From NCBI GenBank assembly GCA_946811695.1, contig OX328126.1:87342651-87406650 (forward strand): a stretch of 64,000 nucleotides of DNA, read 5' to 3'. Shown here one piece after another: positions 11,969 to 23,933 of the stretch. The position numbers and the translations under genes were made by a program. The notes under the pieces are model-generated. The model searched no databases. It was not told the origin of the DNA and saw nothing but the letters and a program-made list of their open reading frames with translations. Origin of the DNA: Gonocerus acuteangulatus (lineage: Eukaryota; Arthropoda; Insecta; Hemiptera; Coreidae). Every line of letters starts with the position of its first letter. The first letter of the stretch is position 1.

Positions 11969-12384
11969 CTCCAAAACCGAAAAAAAAAATTGAAAAATCG
12001 TTTTATCATAGTTAATTTTAAATAAAAATTATAGTATTTGTTTACAATCTAGTGATTCTAACAAGGGGAGTATACAGCGATTATGGTATAAACCAACATA
12101 AAATGTATAGGGAAACATATATATGATATTTACGAACTTAAAAAATGGATACAGAACTTTTACAAATAAAAAACCTTATTCCTACTTACAAGGGAAGTAT
12201 ACAGCGATGGGGTCACCGATTTGGACCAAATTTTTTCGGGTGATTCTACGTCGAAAAATAGTCGAAATGTATCCGAGCGTTCCGTCCAATGCGCCTTAGG
12301 GGCCGAGAAATAAAATAAAATAGGCTGAAAGTGCTTTATTTTTTATATCGTGTTTAGAAAATGATATCGACATGGTTTTTTCAC

Positions 12385-13362
12385 CAATTCATTTGTTTTA
12401 TAGAGTAAATTAAAAGAAAAATATAATCGGTAAAGAATAATTTATAATTCGTCAAATATATTCAAAAATATGCTTACGTTTTCAAGTAAACTAGTATTAT
12501 ACATTTTTTACACCAAAAATAATAGCAGATTTAAAATCAGCAACCCAAAAAACCCTAATGTAGTGAATATCATTGAAAACAAAAAATAATGATTTTTCCC
12601 AGTCTGGAAAAGGCTAAAAATTTGTAAGCGAAAAAGTAATGTGACGTTTTGAAATTCAATATCTCCCCTTGAGATAATCCGATTTTTACCGTCATTAACA
12701 TCTTTCGAAAGAAGAAAGATTCCTTTTTCTAACCATATAAATGACTATTGTATTATTTCAAAAGATACTTGCGACAAATGGTTCTCAAAATAAAAATAAA
12801 CTGTAAACATAAAAAACTTGTTTTTTACAGCCCTGATGAAGGCTTGAAGTTCAAGCCGAAACGTCGGCACAATAAAACCATTTTTATGATAAAATGTAGT
12901 TTTATTAAGTAGCAGTGACCGAACCCCGACAATCCCTACCTTGCATTTTATTTTTATTTTGAGAACCATTTTTCCCAAGTATCTTTTGAGATAATACAAT
13001 AGTCATTTATATGGTTAGAAAAAGGAATCTTTCTTCTTTCGAAAGATGTTAATGACGTAAAAATCGGATTATCTCAAGGGGAGATATTGAATTTCAAAAC
13101 GTCACATTACTTTTTCGCTTACAAATATTTAGCCTCTTCCAGACTGGGAAAAATCATTATTTTTTGTTTTCAATGATATTCACTACATTAGGGTTTTTTG
13201 GGTTGCTGATTTTAAATCTGCTATTATTTTTGGTGTAAAAAAAATTATAATACTAGTTTACTTGAAAACGTAAGAATATTTTTGAATATATTTGACGAAA
13301 TATAAATTATTCTTTACCGATTATATTTTTCTTTTAATATACTCTATAAAACAAATGAATTG
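12385..13362. mobile_element. Foldback element with about 415-bp inverted arms
   Basis: The left arm 12385-12799 and right arm 12947-13362 are near-identical inverted copies with few mismatches. Shared landmarks include CAACCCAAAAAACCCTAATG and TCTTTCGAAAGA. The roughly 147-bp loop carries a hammerhead-like core (12833-12865). No protein is encoded. Arm similarity this high implies recent formation or arm-to-arm conversion. The class is uncertain; Penelope-like elements can leave inverted terminal repeats with hammerhead motifs, which is one possibility. Confidence 0.8.
12833..12865 (+). ncRNA. Hammerhead-ribozyme-like core
   Basis: CTGATGA (12833-12839) is followed by one A, a perfect 7-bp stem GGCTTGA/TCAAGCC with loop AGT (12841-12857), then GAAACGTC ending at 12865. 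This is the order of type I hammerheads (CUGAUGA, stem II, GAAA, NUH). Bases before and after can form a 3-bp stem I (GCC/GGC). The ACGT between GAA and C is palindromic, as expected for short-stem-III hammerheads that act as dimers. Caveat: one unpaired A lies between CTGATGA and stem II, which a canonical motif lacks. Confidence 0.5.
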
Positions 13363-13364
13363 AT

Positions 13365-13475
13365 GATATCAATATTGGTATGTATGATATCAATATTGGC
13401 ATGTATGATATCAATATTGGCATGTATGATATCAATATTGGTATGTATGATATCAATATTGGTATGTATGATATC
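13365..13475. repeat. 21-bp minisatellite (5 copies)
   Basis: GATATCAATATTGG starts at 13365, 13386, 13407, 13428 and 13449, with a final GATATC at 13470. Both GATATC and AATATT are self-complementary. The array abuts the right edge of the foldback element. Confidence 0.95.
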
Positions 13476-13479
13476 CTAT

Positions 13480-14380
13480 TACATTTAAATAAATTCTAAA
13501 TATTTATGAAATTGAAAAACCCGTTCAAAGTACCATTGGCTTCGAAATTCAAAACAGTCTGAGGATCCTGAAGGCAAGGCAGATAACTGAGAACAGTATT
13601 AATGGACAGGTTCAACTAACACATTAGTAATTTATACAGAACTGTGTTCTTTTCTATTTTATAAGCGCAACTTTATTGTTGCAAACTATTCTGAACGTAA
13701 ATATTTAAGCTTTTTAAATATACAGCAAGTGGACATGTACGATGCCCGTTATAACTGTTATTGCCCATCATGCCATAGGCCTAACTATCTTTTTCGAGGT
13801 TTAGTTTTTCTGTAGCATTGGCGTCATTGTGCGGCCGAAATTTGTTTATTTATTTACACCATAATAAAACACAATTTTTGTATGTTAAAAAAATAGAAAC
13901 GCTGTAACTATTATGTTTAAAAAAAGGTATATTAAAGATGCATAAAATAACTCATAAAAATGCGAAAATTTCAATATTTGGAAATTTTGAGCCCTTTGCA
14001 TGACTGAAAGATATCAATTAATCTAAACCTAATTAATACTCAATGTTTCTAGGCTCCAGTCGAAGACGTTAAAAACTATTATATTACGAAATCATCAAAT
14101 TCAAAAATTTAAAAAATAGTCGCAAAAAGTAAGATATTTCATATTTTCTAAAATTTCAAAGCCAATGCGCGAACGGAAGATGTCAACCGATTTCGATAAT
14201 TTTTGTTTCCTTTTATTTCTCTATATAATTCGCAACTTCCCCGCACTATGACAACTTCGAAATAAAGAAATGAGTTTTTTCGACCCACCCTAATATGCAT
14301 AGACATTTACAAAGGAATGATGAAGATTTAAAGTAATTATTCAAAAATACTGATATCAGTGAACATAAATAACTACCTTC
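13480..14380. other. No gene seen
   Basis: AT-rich flank between the minisatellite and the 123-bp satellite. No coding, RNA or transposon signal found. Confidence 0.4.
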
Positions 14381-14383
14381 CTT

Positions 14384-17300
14384 GATAATGTGCAGAATTA
14401 CACATTTAGAGCATAGGCATATAGAAGAAACACACGGCGATATCAAACTCCGAGAGAGTGCTAACTGCTTAAGCCGCCGATAAGAGTAGAGTAAACGAGT
14501 GAGAGTGATAATGTGCAGAATTACACATTTAGAGCATAGGCATATAGAAGAAACACACGGCGATATCATACTCCGAGAGAGTGCTAACTGCTTAAGCCGC
14601 CGATAAGAGTAGAGTAAACGAGTGAGAGTGATAATGTGCAGAATTACACATTTAGAGCATAGGCATATAGAAGAAACACACGGCGATATCAAACTCCGAG
14701 AGAGTGCTAACTGCTTAAGCCGCCGATAAGAGTAGAGTAAACGAGTGAGAGTGATAATGTGCAGAATTACACATTTAGAGCATAGGCATATAGAAGAAAC
14801 ACACGGCGATATCAAACTCCGAGGGAGTGCTAACTGCTTAAGCCGCCGATAAGAGTAGAGTAAACGAGTGAGAGTGATAATGTGCAGAATTACACATTTA
14901 GAGCATAGGCATATAGAAGAAACACACGGCGATATCAAACTCCGAGAGAGTGCTAACTGCTTAAGCCGCCGATAAGAGTAGAGTAAACGAGTGAGAGTGA
15001 TAATGTGCAGAATTACACATTTAGAGCATAGGCATATAGAAGAAACACACGGCGATATCAAACTCCGAGAGAGTGCTAACTGCTTAAGCCGCCGATAAGA
15101 GTAGAGTAAACGAGTGAGAGTGATAATGTGCAGAATTACACATTTAGAGCATAGGCATATAGAAGGAACAAACGGCGATATCAAACTCCGAGAGAGTGCT
15201 AACTGCTTAAGCCGCCGATAAGAGTAGAGTAAACGAGTGAGAGTGATAATGTGCAGAATTACACATTTAGAGCATAGGCATATAGAAGGAACACACGGCC
15301 ATATCAAACTCCGAGAGAGTGCTAACTGCTTAAGCCGCCGATAAGAGAAGAGTAAACGAGTGAGAGTGATAATGTGCAGAATTACACATTTAGAGCATAT
15401 GCATATAGAAGGAACACACGGCGATATCAAACTCCGAGAGAGTGCTAACTTCTTAAGCCGCCGATAAGAGTAGAGTAAACGAGTGAGAGTGATAATGTGC
15501 AGAATTACACATTTAGAGCATAGGCATATAGAAGAAACACACGGCGATATCATACTCCGAGAGAGTGCTAACTGCTTAAGCCGCCGATAAGAGTAGAGTA
15601 AACGAGTGAGTGTGATAATGTGCAGAATTACACATTTAGAGCATAGGCATATAGAAGAAACACACGGCGATATCAAACTCCGAGAGAGTGCTAACTGCTT
15701 AAGCCGCCGATAAGAGTAGAGTAAACGAGTGAGAGTGATAATGTGCAGAATTACACATTTAGAGCATAGGCATATAGAAGAAACACACGGCGATATCAAA
15801 CTCCGAGAGAGTGCTAACTGCTTAAGCCGCCGATAAGAGTAGAGTAAACGAGTGAGAGTGATAATGTGCAGAATTACACATTTAGAGCATAGGCATATAG
15901 AAGGAACACACGGCGATATCAAACTCCGAGAGAGTGCTAACTGCTTAAGCCGCCGATAAGAGTAGAGTAAACGAGTGAGAGTGATAATGTGCAGAATTAC
16001 ACATTTAGAGCATAGGCATATAGAAGAAACACACGGCGATATCAAACTCCGAGAGAGTGCTAACTGCTTAAGCCGCCGATAAGAGTAGAGTAAACGAGTG
16101 AGAGTGATAATGTGCAGAATTACACATTTAGAGCATATGCATATAGAAGGAACACACGGCGATATCAAACTCCGAGAGAGTGCTAACTGCTTAAGCCGCC
16201 GATAAGAGTAGAGTAAACGAGTGAGAGTGATAATGTGCAGAATTACACATTTAGAGCATATGCATATAGAAGGAACACACGGCCATATCAAACTCCGAGA
16301 GAGTGCTAACTGCTTAAGCCGCCGATAAGAGTAGAGTAAACGAGTGAGAGTGATAATGTGCAGAATTACACATTTAGAGCATAGGCATATAGAAGGAACA
16401 CACGGCCATATCAAACTCCGAGAGAGTGCTAACTGCTTAAGCCGCCGATAAGAGAAGAGTAAAGGAGTGAGAGTGATAATGTGCAGAATTACACATTTAG
16501 AGCATAGGCATATAGAAGGAACACACGGCGATATCAAACTCCGAGAGAGTGCTAACTGCTAAAGCCGCCGATAAGAGAAGAGTAAACGAGAGAGAGTGAT
16601 AATGTGCAGAATCACACATTTAGAGCATAGGCATATAGAAGGAACACACGGCGATATCATACTCCGAGAGAGTGCTAACTGCTTAAGCCGCCGATAAGAG
16701 TAGAGTAAACGAGTGAGAGTGATAATGTGCAGAATTACACATTTAGAGCATAGGCATATAGAAGGAACACACGGCGATATCAAACTCCGAGAGAGTGCTA
16801 ACTGCTTAAGCCGCCGATAAGAGTAGAGTAAACGAGTGAGAGTGATAATGTGCAGAATTACACATTTAGAGCATAGGCATATAGAAGGAACACACGGCCA
16901 TATCAAACTCCGAGAGAGTGCTAACTGCTTAAGCCGCCGATAAGAGAAGAGTAAACGAGTGAGAGTGATAATGTGCAGAATTACACATTTAGAGCATATG
17001 CATATAGAAGAAACACACGGCGATATCAAACTCCGAGAGAGTGCTAACTGCTTAAGCCGCCGATAAGAGTAGAGTAAACGAGTGAGAGTGATAATGTGCA
17101 GAATTACACATTTAGAGCATAGGCATATAGAAGAAACACACGGCGATATCAAACTCCGAGAGAGTGCTAACTGCTTAAGCCGCCGATAAGAGTAGAGTAA
17201 ACGAGTGAGAGTGATAATGTGCAGAATTACACATTTAGAGCATAGGCATATAGAAGGAACAAACGGCGATATCAAACTCCGAGAGAGTGCTAACTGCTTA

Positions 17301-19426
17301 AGCCGCCGATAAGAGTAGAGTAAACGAGTGAGAGTGATAATGTGCAGAATTACACATTTAGAGCATAGGCATATAGAAGGAACACACGGCCATATCAAAC
17401 TCCGAGAGAGTGCTAACTGCTTAAGCCGCCGATAAGAGTAGAGTAAACGAGTGAGAGTGATAATGTGCAGAATTACACATTTAGAGCATAGGCATATAGA
17501 AGGAACACACGGCGATATCAAACTCCGAGAGAGTGCTAACTTCTTAAGCCGCCGATAAGAGTAGAGTAAACGAGTGAGAGTGATAATGTGCAGAATTACA
17601 CATTTAGAGCATAGGCATATAGAAGAAACACACGGCGATATCATACTCCGAGAGAGTGCTAACTGCTTAAGCCGCCGATAAGAGTAGAGTAAACGAGTGA
17701 GAGTGATAATGTGCAGAATTACACATTTAGAGCATATGCATATAGAAGGAACACACGGCGATATCAAACTCCGAGAGAGTGCTAACTGCTTAAGCCGCCG
17801 ATAAGAGTAGAGTAAACGAGTGAGAGTGATAATGTGCAGAATTACACATTTAGAGCATATGCATATAGAAGGAACACACGGCCATATCAAACTCCGAGAG
17901 AGTGCTAACTGCTTAAGCCGCCGATAAGAGTAGAGTAAACGAGTGAGAGTGATAATGTGCAGAATTACACATTTAGAGCATAGGCATATAGAAGGAACAC
18001 ACGGCCATATCAAACTCCGAGAGAGTGCTAACTGCTTAAGCCGCCGATAAGAGAAGAGTAAAGGAGTGAGAGTGATAATGTGCAGAATTACACATTTAGA
18101 GCATAGGCATATAGAAGGAACACACGGCGATATCAAACTCCGAGAGAGTGCTAACTGCTAAAGCCGCCGATAAGAGAAGAGTAAACGAGAGAGAGTGATA
18201 ATGTGCAGAATCACACATTTAGAGCATAGGCATATAGAAGGAACACACGGCGATATCATACTCCGAGAGAGTGCTAACTGCTTAAGCCGCCGATAAGAGT
18301 AGAGTAAACGAGTGAGAGTGATAATGTGCAGAATTACACATTTAGAGCATAGGCATATAGAAGGAACACACGGCGATATCAAACTCCGAGAGAGTGCTAA
18401 CTGCTTAAGCCGCCGATAAGAGTAGAGTAAACGAGTGAGAGTGATAATGTGCAGAATTACACATTTAGAGCATAGGCATATAGAAGAAACACACGGCGAT
18501 ATCAAACTCCGAGAGAGTGCTAACTGCTTAAGCCGCCGATAAGAGTAGAGTAAACGAGTGAGAGTGATAATGTGCAGAATTACACATTTAGAGCATAGGC
18601 ATATAGAAGGAACACACGGCGATATCAAACTCCGAGAGAGTGCTAACTGCTTAAGCCGCCGATAAGAGAAGAGTAAACGAGAGAGTGTGATAATGTGCAG
18701 AATCACACATTTAGAGCATAGGCATATAGAAGGAACACACGGCGATATCATACTCCGAGAGAGTGCTAACTGCTTAAGCCGCCGATAAGAGTAGAGTAAA
18801 CGAGTGAGAGTGATAATGTGCAGAATTACACATTTAGAGCATAGGCATATAGAAGGAACACACGGCGATATCAAACTCCGAGAGAGTGCTAACTGCTTAA
18901 GCCGCCGATAAGAGTAGAGTAAACGAGTGAGAGTGATAATGTGCAGAATTACACATTTAGAGCATAGGCATATAGAAGAAACACACGGCGATATCAAACT
19001 CCGAGAGAGTGCTAACTGCTTAAGCCGCCGATAAGAGTAGAGTAAACGAGTGAGAGTGATAATGTGCAGAATTACACATTTAGAGCATAGGCATATAGAA
19101 GGAACACACGGCGATATCAAACTCCGAGAGAGTGCTAACTGCTTAAGCCGCCGATAAGAGAAGAGTAAACGAGAGAGTGTGATAATGTGCAGAATCACAC
19201 ATTTAGAGCATAGGCATATAGAAGGAACACACGGCGATATCATACTCCGAGAGAGTGCTAACTGCTTAAGCCGCCGATAAGAGTAGAGTAAACGAGTGAG
19301 AGTGATAATGTGCAGAATTACACATTTAGAGCATAGGCATATAGAAGGAACACACGGCGATATCAAACTCCGAGAGAGTGCTAACTGCTTAAGCCGCCGA
19401 TAAGAGAAGAGTAAACGAGTGAGAGT
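14384..19426. repeat. 123-bp satellite, exactly 41 units
   Basis: Starting from GATAATGTGCAGAATTACAC at 14384, the landmark recurs every 123 bp to 19427 (41 x 123 = 5043), so there is no net indel. Units differ by scattered substitutions. Because 123 is a multiple of three, one minus-strand frame stays open and encodes a 41-residue repeat (IC[L/I]CSKCVILHIITLTRLL...). It is cut only twice, by the same base change (CTTAAG to CTAAAG on plus) at about 16561 and 18160, 13 units apart. Nested higher-order repeats of 13 and 4 units are visible. There is no signal, start context or splice structure, so I regard it as non-coding satellite. Confidence 0.95.
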
Positions 19427-19447
19427 GATAATAAGGCTGCTAAGGAT

Positions 19448-19470
19448 TATCACTATCAGTGATAGTGATA
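19448..19470. repeat. Palindrome at the right edge of the satellite
   Basis: Arms TATCACTATC (19448-19457) and GATAGTGATA (19461-19470) are perfect inverted copies with the 3-nt loop AGT. They lie 22 bp outside the last satellite unit. Confidence 0.85.
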
Positions 19471-19579
19471 CTGATGACTGCCTGAGATTATATCCGTTGC
19501 TATCACTGTCCCCAGTCCATAATCCTCCAGCAGATGTAAACACTACATGTAACATTTCCCCGCGATCTGCTTTAAGCAA

Positions 19580-20530
19580 CACAAGGGAGTGTTAACGGTG
19601 GTTAAAAATGTAATTATTTTACAGAATGTAATATCATTAAATGAATAAATAAATATATCCACATAAAAAAACACAAAAAATATGTAACATTAAACAACAT
19701 GCTCTGTTCACCAACCGCTCGAGGAATATTTTAACGAAGGGAAAAATCGATAAACATTATTTATATTCCTCTTCTTTTTTTAAAGGCCTTAAAGATCGAA
19801 AAATTGTTTTAAACTTCCTTTTATATCATATTGAATAACCGTGCTTCGTCACGGCAGGTAAGTAGTTATTTTATCATCAAAATTAACGCTACTACATACT
19901 TTTAAGCAGTTTATTATAGCACGGTTCCCTTCATACTGTCAGTTATTCATCAATTGAAAAGTAATCAAAGTATAATGTTTCTTGAAATTGGGGCGCTCCG
20001 GACCAGAGTAAAGAAACAGATAACCTAGAGATAACCCGTTATCTATAGGTTAGCAGTAGCAGCAGTTACCATCACCAGTTATAACGTAAACTGTATGAGC
20101 AAGGGGACAAATCAAAATCAAATGGAGGGACAAATTCAAAGTTTATTTTAAGTTTATTCTAGTCCTTGTTTGTAGGAAATTAATCTCGAATAAAAATAAT
20201 GCTATGAAGTAGATACAGTAACAGCTGACCTGTTATCATCCTAGCAACGCATGCTGCCTAGGCGTGCCTGCTCTAACCAACTTACAGTTCAATCCACTCT
20301 AAAAATACTTAAAAATTGGAATATCGAAAAATCCTTATTTAGCGAGTGTTTACCAGAGTACTTACTCTTTTTAACGCCCAAAATGGCCCGATGATGAAAT
20401 TTAGTATAAAAATACTATGTTTAATTTAAATACTAAATATTTAAATAAATTTAAAAATACTATGTTTAATTTAAAAGGTGACCGCCTTTAAAAGAGAAAA
20501 TACTTCAAAAAATCAAGTTTTGAGCGCTTT
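19580..20530. other. No gene seen
   Basis: AT-rich DNA with a small internal duplication (AAATACTATGTTTAATTTAA near 20406 and 20455). No gene is supported. Confidence 0.4.
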
Positions 20531-20539
20531 TTGACCACT

Positions 20540-20745
20540 GTGCTGGGGCCTTGAGTGTTAAGGCGTGAGCACTAAGCACTCCGTGCCAAGGGTCGTGGGT
20601 TCGATTCCCACTAGGGGTGGTTGCTTTTTTGGGGAAAAAAGTAAATACATCAGACGTATCCTGCCAATAAAAAGGTGATCTATAGTTAACATGTCCTAAA
20701 ATTCTCAGTTAACTATAATGGACGTTAAAATTTAAATAAATAAAC
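20540..20745 (+). mobile_element. tRNA-derived SINE (family B)
   Basis: A tRNA-like head contains a candidate B box, GTGGGTTCGATTCCCAC (about 20599-20615), and an A-box-like GGGGCCTTGAGTGTTAAGGC upstream. The body ends with TAATGGACGTTAAAATTT and an AAATAAATAAA tail near 20745. The same tail occurs in reverse at 59262-59298. It differs from the SINEs at 23270 and 29172. Confidence 0.65.
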
Positions 20746-21012
20746 TATTTACCAGCAAAATTTATTAACCAGCAAAATCCGCCAACTTGAAAAGTGTTTT
20801 ACAGGCAAAATTCGTGCGACAAAAATCGTTCCATTACGGATATCGTTTGTCGGCTTCGACGTATTTTGTCATAGGTCCATTAACTAATAAAAACGATATC
20901 TGTAACCATATTCGAAAAACTAGGTTTTGCATTTAATTTTTTGTTTGGGTATTCATATTCAGATGAAATATTTTCTGCCTGTTTGAAATTCATCCAGACT
21001 AATCAGTTGACT
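20746..21012 (+). repeat. Fragment related to the Helentron-like body
   Basis: Contains 'taaccagcaaaatccgcc' and a 'gtttgggtattcatattcag' / 'attttctgcctgtttgaa' segment that align loosely with 55441-55720. It is an old fragment without visible ends. Confidence 0.45.
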
Positions 21013-21016
21013 AGAT

Positions 21017-21200
21017 GCCTTGACAAGGATAAATACACCGGTTACTGTTGATCACAGAAATTAAGGAACGTCGGACCTGGCCAATACCTGAATGGGTGAT
21101 CGCCCATGTACTGTGGCCAATGAGAACGGGCTACGGCAATGACAACCTTGTAGTTTTTGCTCTTAAACACAAGTATTACAAATGAACAACGTATTTTATA
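21017..21200 (+). mobile_element. 5S-rRNA-derived SINE (SINE3-like), diverged
   Basis: The head aligns with eukaryotic 5S rRNA: TGTTGATCACAGAAATTAAG (compare the conserved TCACCGAAGTTAAGC), then GTCGGACCTGGCCAATACCT and TGAATGGGTGATCGCC. A diverged tail with 'cttgtagtttttgctcttaaacaca' follows, parallel to the copies at 48030 and 48262. It is too mutated to be a working 5S gene. It lies just downstream of the second receptor exon. Confidence 0.75.
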
Positions 21201-21264
21201 AGAAAACAAAAAAAAACAAAAAAAAAAACACATCATGATTTATTGGTCAAAATAAATAACTTAC

Positions 21265-22483
21265 CTAGGACCGTGCAGACCCGAGCTAGAAGATGATCAG
21301 TGATTAGCTGTACTGTTGAGAGACTGCCATAAGCAGCAAGCAGACAGAACACATGACACATTAGTGTTTTCCCGTGTAGATTCGATAGACGTGGGAGGAT
21401 GGAGTAGACAACCAGCGTAAGGCAGAGGAAGACACATGAAACGAGCATGCCCAGCGTTGTCCATGGCTGTATGTACGGTTCGAACTCCGAGTCGGGAAAA
21501 CATGTAAACACATATGTACCATTGAACGTTGGAAGTTCCACGTTCTCGATGCAAAACGCACCCATTTCCGTCCAGATACCTTCGTCCATGTTGTACAAAC
21601 TTCCGTCTAATGCTAGACTGTACTGTGATACTGAATTCTCCATGTACTTCTCGCAGTCCAATCCGTACCAATACGCAGGGGTTCTTGCTTCCCGTGGGAC
21701 AAGTCCTTTGTTTGTTACTTCGTATTCCGGTAGAGATCGGATGTTCTTTTGTGTGGCTGTGCAAGATTTTGTGTAGCTGAAGCTTTCGTCTTCCGGACAG
21801 CATTTCCTTATGCAAGTGTTTTCCAGACAGGCGATACTGTATTCCTCACAAGTCCGAACGACGAATACGTCACTCCTCTCAGTTCTGTCGACACAAACTT
21901 CGTCCGGATTCATGATATAAGTCCGTCCTGCATCTTCGAAAGTTATAGAAGCTGTCTGATCTCGCCGAACTTTGTCTGCGGTTACTAAGTGATCAACGAC
22001 AACTTGATTGGGTGAACAGTCAGGAGCTCCGTGCTTAATGTCTACAACACCTGCAGCATTGTACAACAGAACGTTCAAGAAGTCTGTCGGCCAGGAGTTT
22101 TGGTGACTTCCCCAGCAAGACTGAAGAATCGAGTCGTAAACCCGTTCAACAGGACAACACTTTGGAAGGTAATGAACATTTGGTACAGTAAAGTTCTTCT
22201 GATCGTCTTGACAGTTAATGGCTACTATTGTATCGGTTCCATTGAGATTGTCTATACAGGAAGCCGTCGCCCCTTGATCGGCTAGGTGATACTCCTTGAT
22301 ATCGTCTGAAGGACAGCCTTCCGGGATACCGTACGAGAACTGACCGTACACCCAGAAGTGAGATGAAGAATGACAGAGCACCTGTTGACCTGCGTATACA
22401 GACGCACCTTGTGGACAACACTTCCTCAGCTGATGACTTCGTATGCGCGAACACCAGAACACCACCAGCCAGAATACCAACAT
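21265..22483 (-). CDS. Methuselah-like GPCR, first coding exon (paralogue 2, partial gene)
   Basis: The exon has a signal peptide (MLVFWLVVFW), a Cys-rich ectodomain with CC pairs matching those of the 6054-7272 copy, NGT/N-x-S/T sites, then TM1 (near WTTLGMLVSCVFLCLTLVV) and TM2 after LHGKTLMCHVFC. It is colinear with the other copy with no gap visible, 1219 nt in both, about 60% identical by eye, and ends at the same codon in phase 1. Here the donor is a consensus GTAAGT. The rest of the receptor (TM3-TM7) should lie further left, but I found no such exons before the other copy. They may be short and missed, lost, or separated by the satellite. Ligand and role cannot be inferred. Confidence 0.8.
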
Positions 22484-23268
22484 GCCTGACCAACACCACG
22501 GCTAACACTAAGATAAGCTCCCTCCCTCCCTTCCTCCTCGCTTCATCAGCCCTGAGGCCCTCCCACCTTTCATGCCCGTCAATTACTCGAATAAAGTAAT
22601 CATGTAAGTACTTCTATGAACTTTTGGCGGGAGCTTTTAAATTATCTTTTTTGTTTATTGTTGATTTCCAAAATGTGGCATAATTAATTTTCTTTGTTTT
22701 TGATCTTTCGCAACTTAAGCGATTTGCTCAAAACTATCATTACATTTATACATCATCGGCTCACACTGAGGAATAAATGCTTTTCGCCATAGAAGCTGAG
22801 CATTAACAAAATAAATAAATATAAACATTCATACATCAATTACATTTTTACATAACTACATGCAAATATGCATTGTTGGAACTACACATCAAATTATACA
22901 AAAATTCGATATTACATATTCATTCAATTATACAATTAATAAAATATGTTAAAAAAATCGTAATAAGGCTAAATGTTTTCTAATAAAATATATGTTTGTG
23001 GGTTAATTTGCATTTTTTTCATGTTACAGTTACTATAAGTTGAGAAAAGTATGAATGTATTGTGTTTTTATTTTTATTCTCCAATAGCATAAGTAACAAA
23101 ATCGTTGGTTAAACAAACACACACACGCACGCGAGTATAGATTTAAATATCGAAGTTCCGGAAGAACAGTAACAAATGCAAAAACATCAATTTTACAGGA
23201 AAGTAAAAAAAAAAAAAAGAAAAAAAAAGAAAAAAAAATCCATTTGGAGTTCTATAAAACATATAGGG
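22484..23268. other. 5' flank of receptor copy 2; no gene seen
   Basis: The proximal 60 bp resemble the flank of the first receptor copy. The rest is AT-rich with an A/G-rich simple stretch near 23205-23240. No gene is supported. Confidence 0.45.
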
Positions 23269-23269
23269 G

Positions 23270-23610
23270 GTTAGCTCAGTGGTAGAGCACTGGACTCATA
23301 TGCTGGAGGACCTGATTTCAAATCCCGAGCAAGCTCTTAAGATTTTGTCGTTTAGTTTCTTCGTTCATGGGTTGAATTCGGCCGCCCTGACCGTCCCTAG
23401 GCCAATCCAGCCTTTAATTGATTTATTAATGTGTACTTTGGTGCTAAATACTCTAGCAGTCAAAGCAGCAAGGGGAAAATCAGGCGGCCGGAGTGTAGTG
23501 CTGACCACACTATCTCCCTAGTGTGCCGTATGGTCATGAATCAGATACCTCTACAGTATCTGCCCCTCAGGGCCCTCTTGGCCTGTTACGGGACTGATTT
23601 TTTTTTTTAT
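23270..23610 (+). mobile_element. tRNA-derived SINE (family A), near full length
   Basis: The head is tRNA-like: A box TTAGCTCAGTGGTAGAGCA, a CTCATA anticodon-loop-like segment (CAT, Met-like) and a degraded B box (GATTTCAAATCC). The body includes CAGCCTTTAATTGATTTATT, AATCAGGCGGCCGGAGTGTA and GATACCTCTACAGTATCTGC, ending GGGACTGATT plus a T run. The same body without the tRNA head is at 60190-60400, so the family is real. The stems no longer pair as a functional tRNA. Confidence 0.8.
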
Positions 23611-23933
23611 TACAGAAAAAATGGTATATTGTGAGTATGTAGAATAGCCCATTCAAAATAGGACACATTTTTCAGACGAGTGTTTACAGGTTTATAATTT
23701 TTGTACCAGGATAAGTTAGATGGGACGGACTGCTCACCCCCAAAATATATGTCACAGGGCTTCCAGTTTCTTCTTGTGCCAGACTGGGTTCGATAAAAAT
23801 ACTCACGTTGCAAAACGAAAAACTGTACGCGGTATTTACCCCAGAGTCGTTAGTATGCTGGGCTTAGCAGATGGTATACGCTTGGAAGTGTCAGCACTAC
23901 ATTTAGGTCTCACCGTTATTAGGTTTTGTAAAG

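Noticed and set aside
14384..19426. CRISPR array
   Set aside because: Units are contiguous 123-bp copies with no unique spacers, in a eukaryotic context.
23272..23345. Possible tRNA-Met-like gene
   Set aside because: The anticodon stem and T arm are broken, and the element continues into a repeated SINE body shared with 60190-60400.
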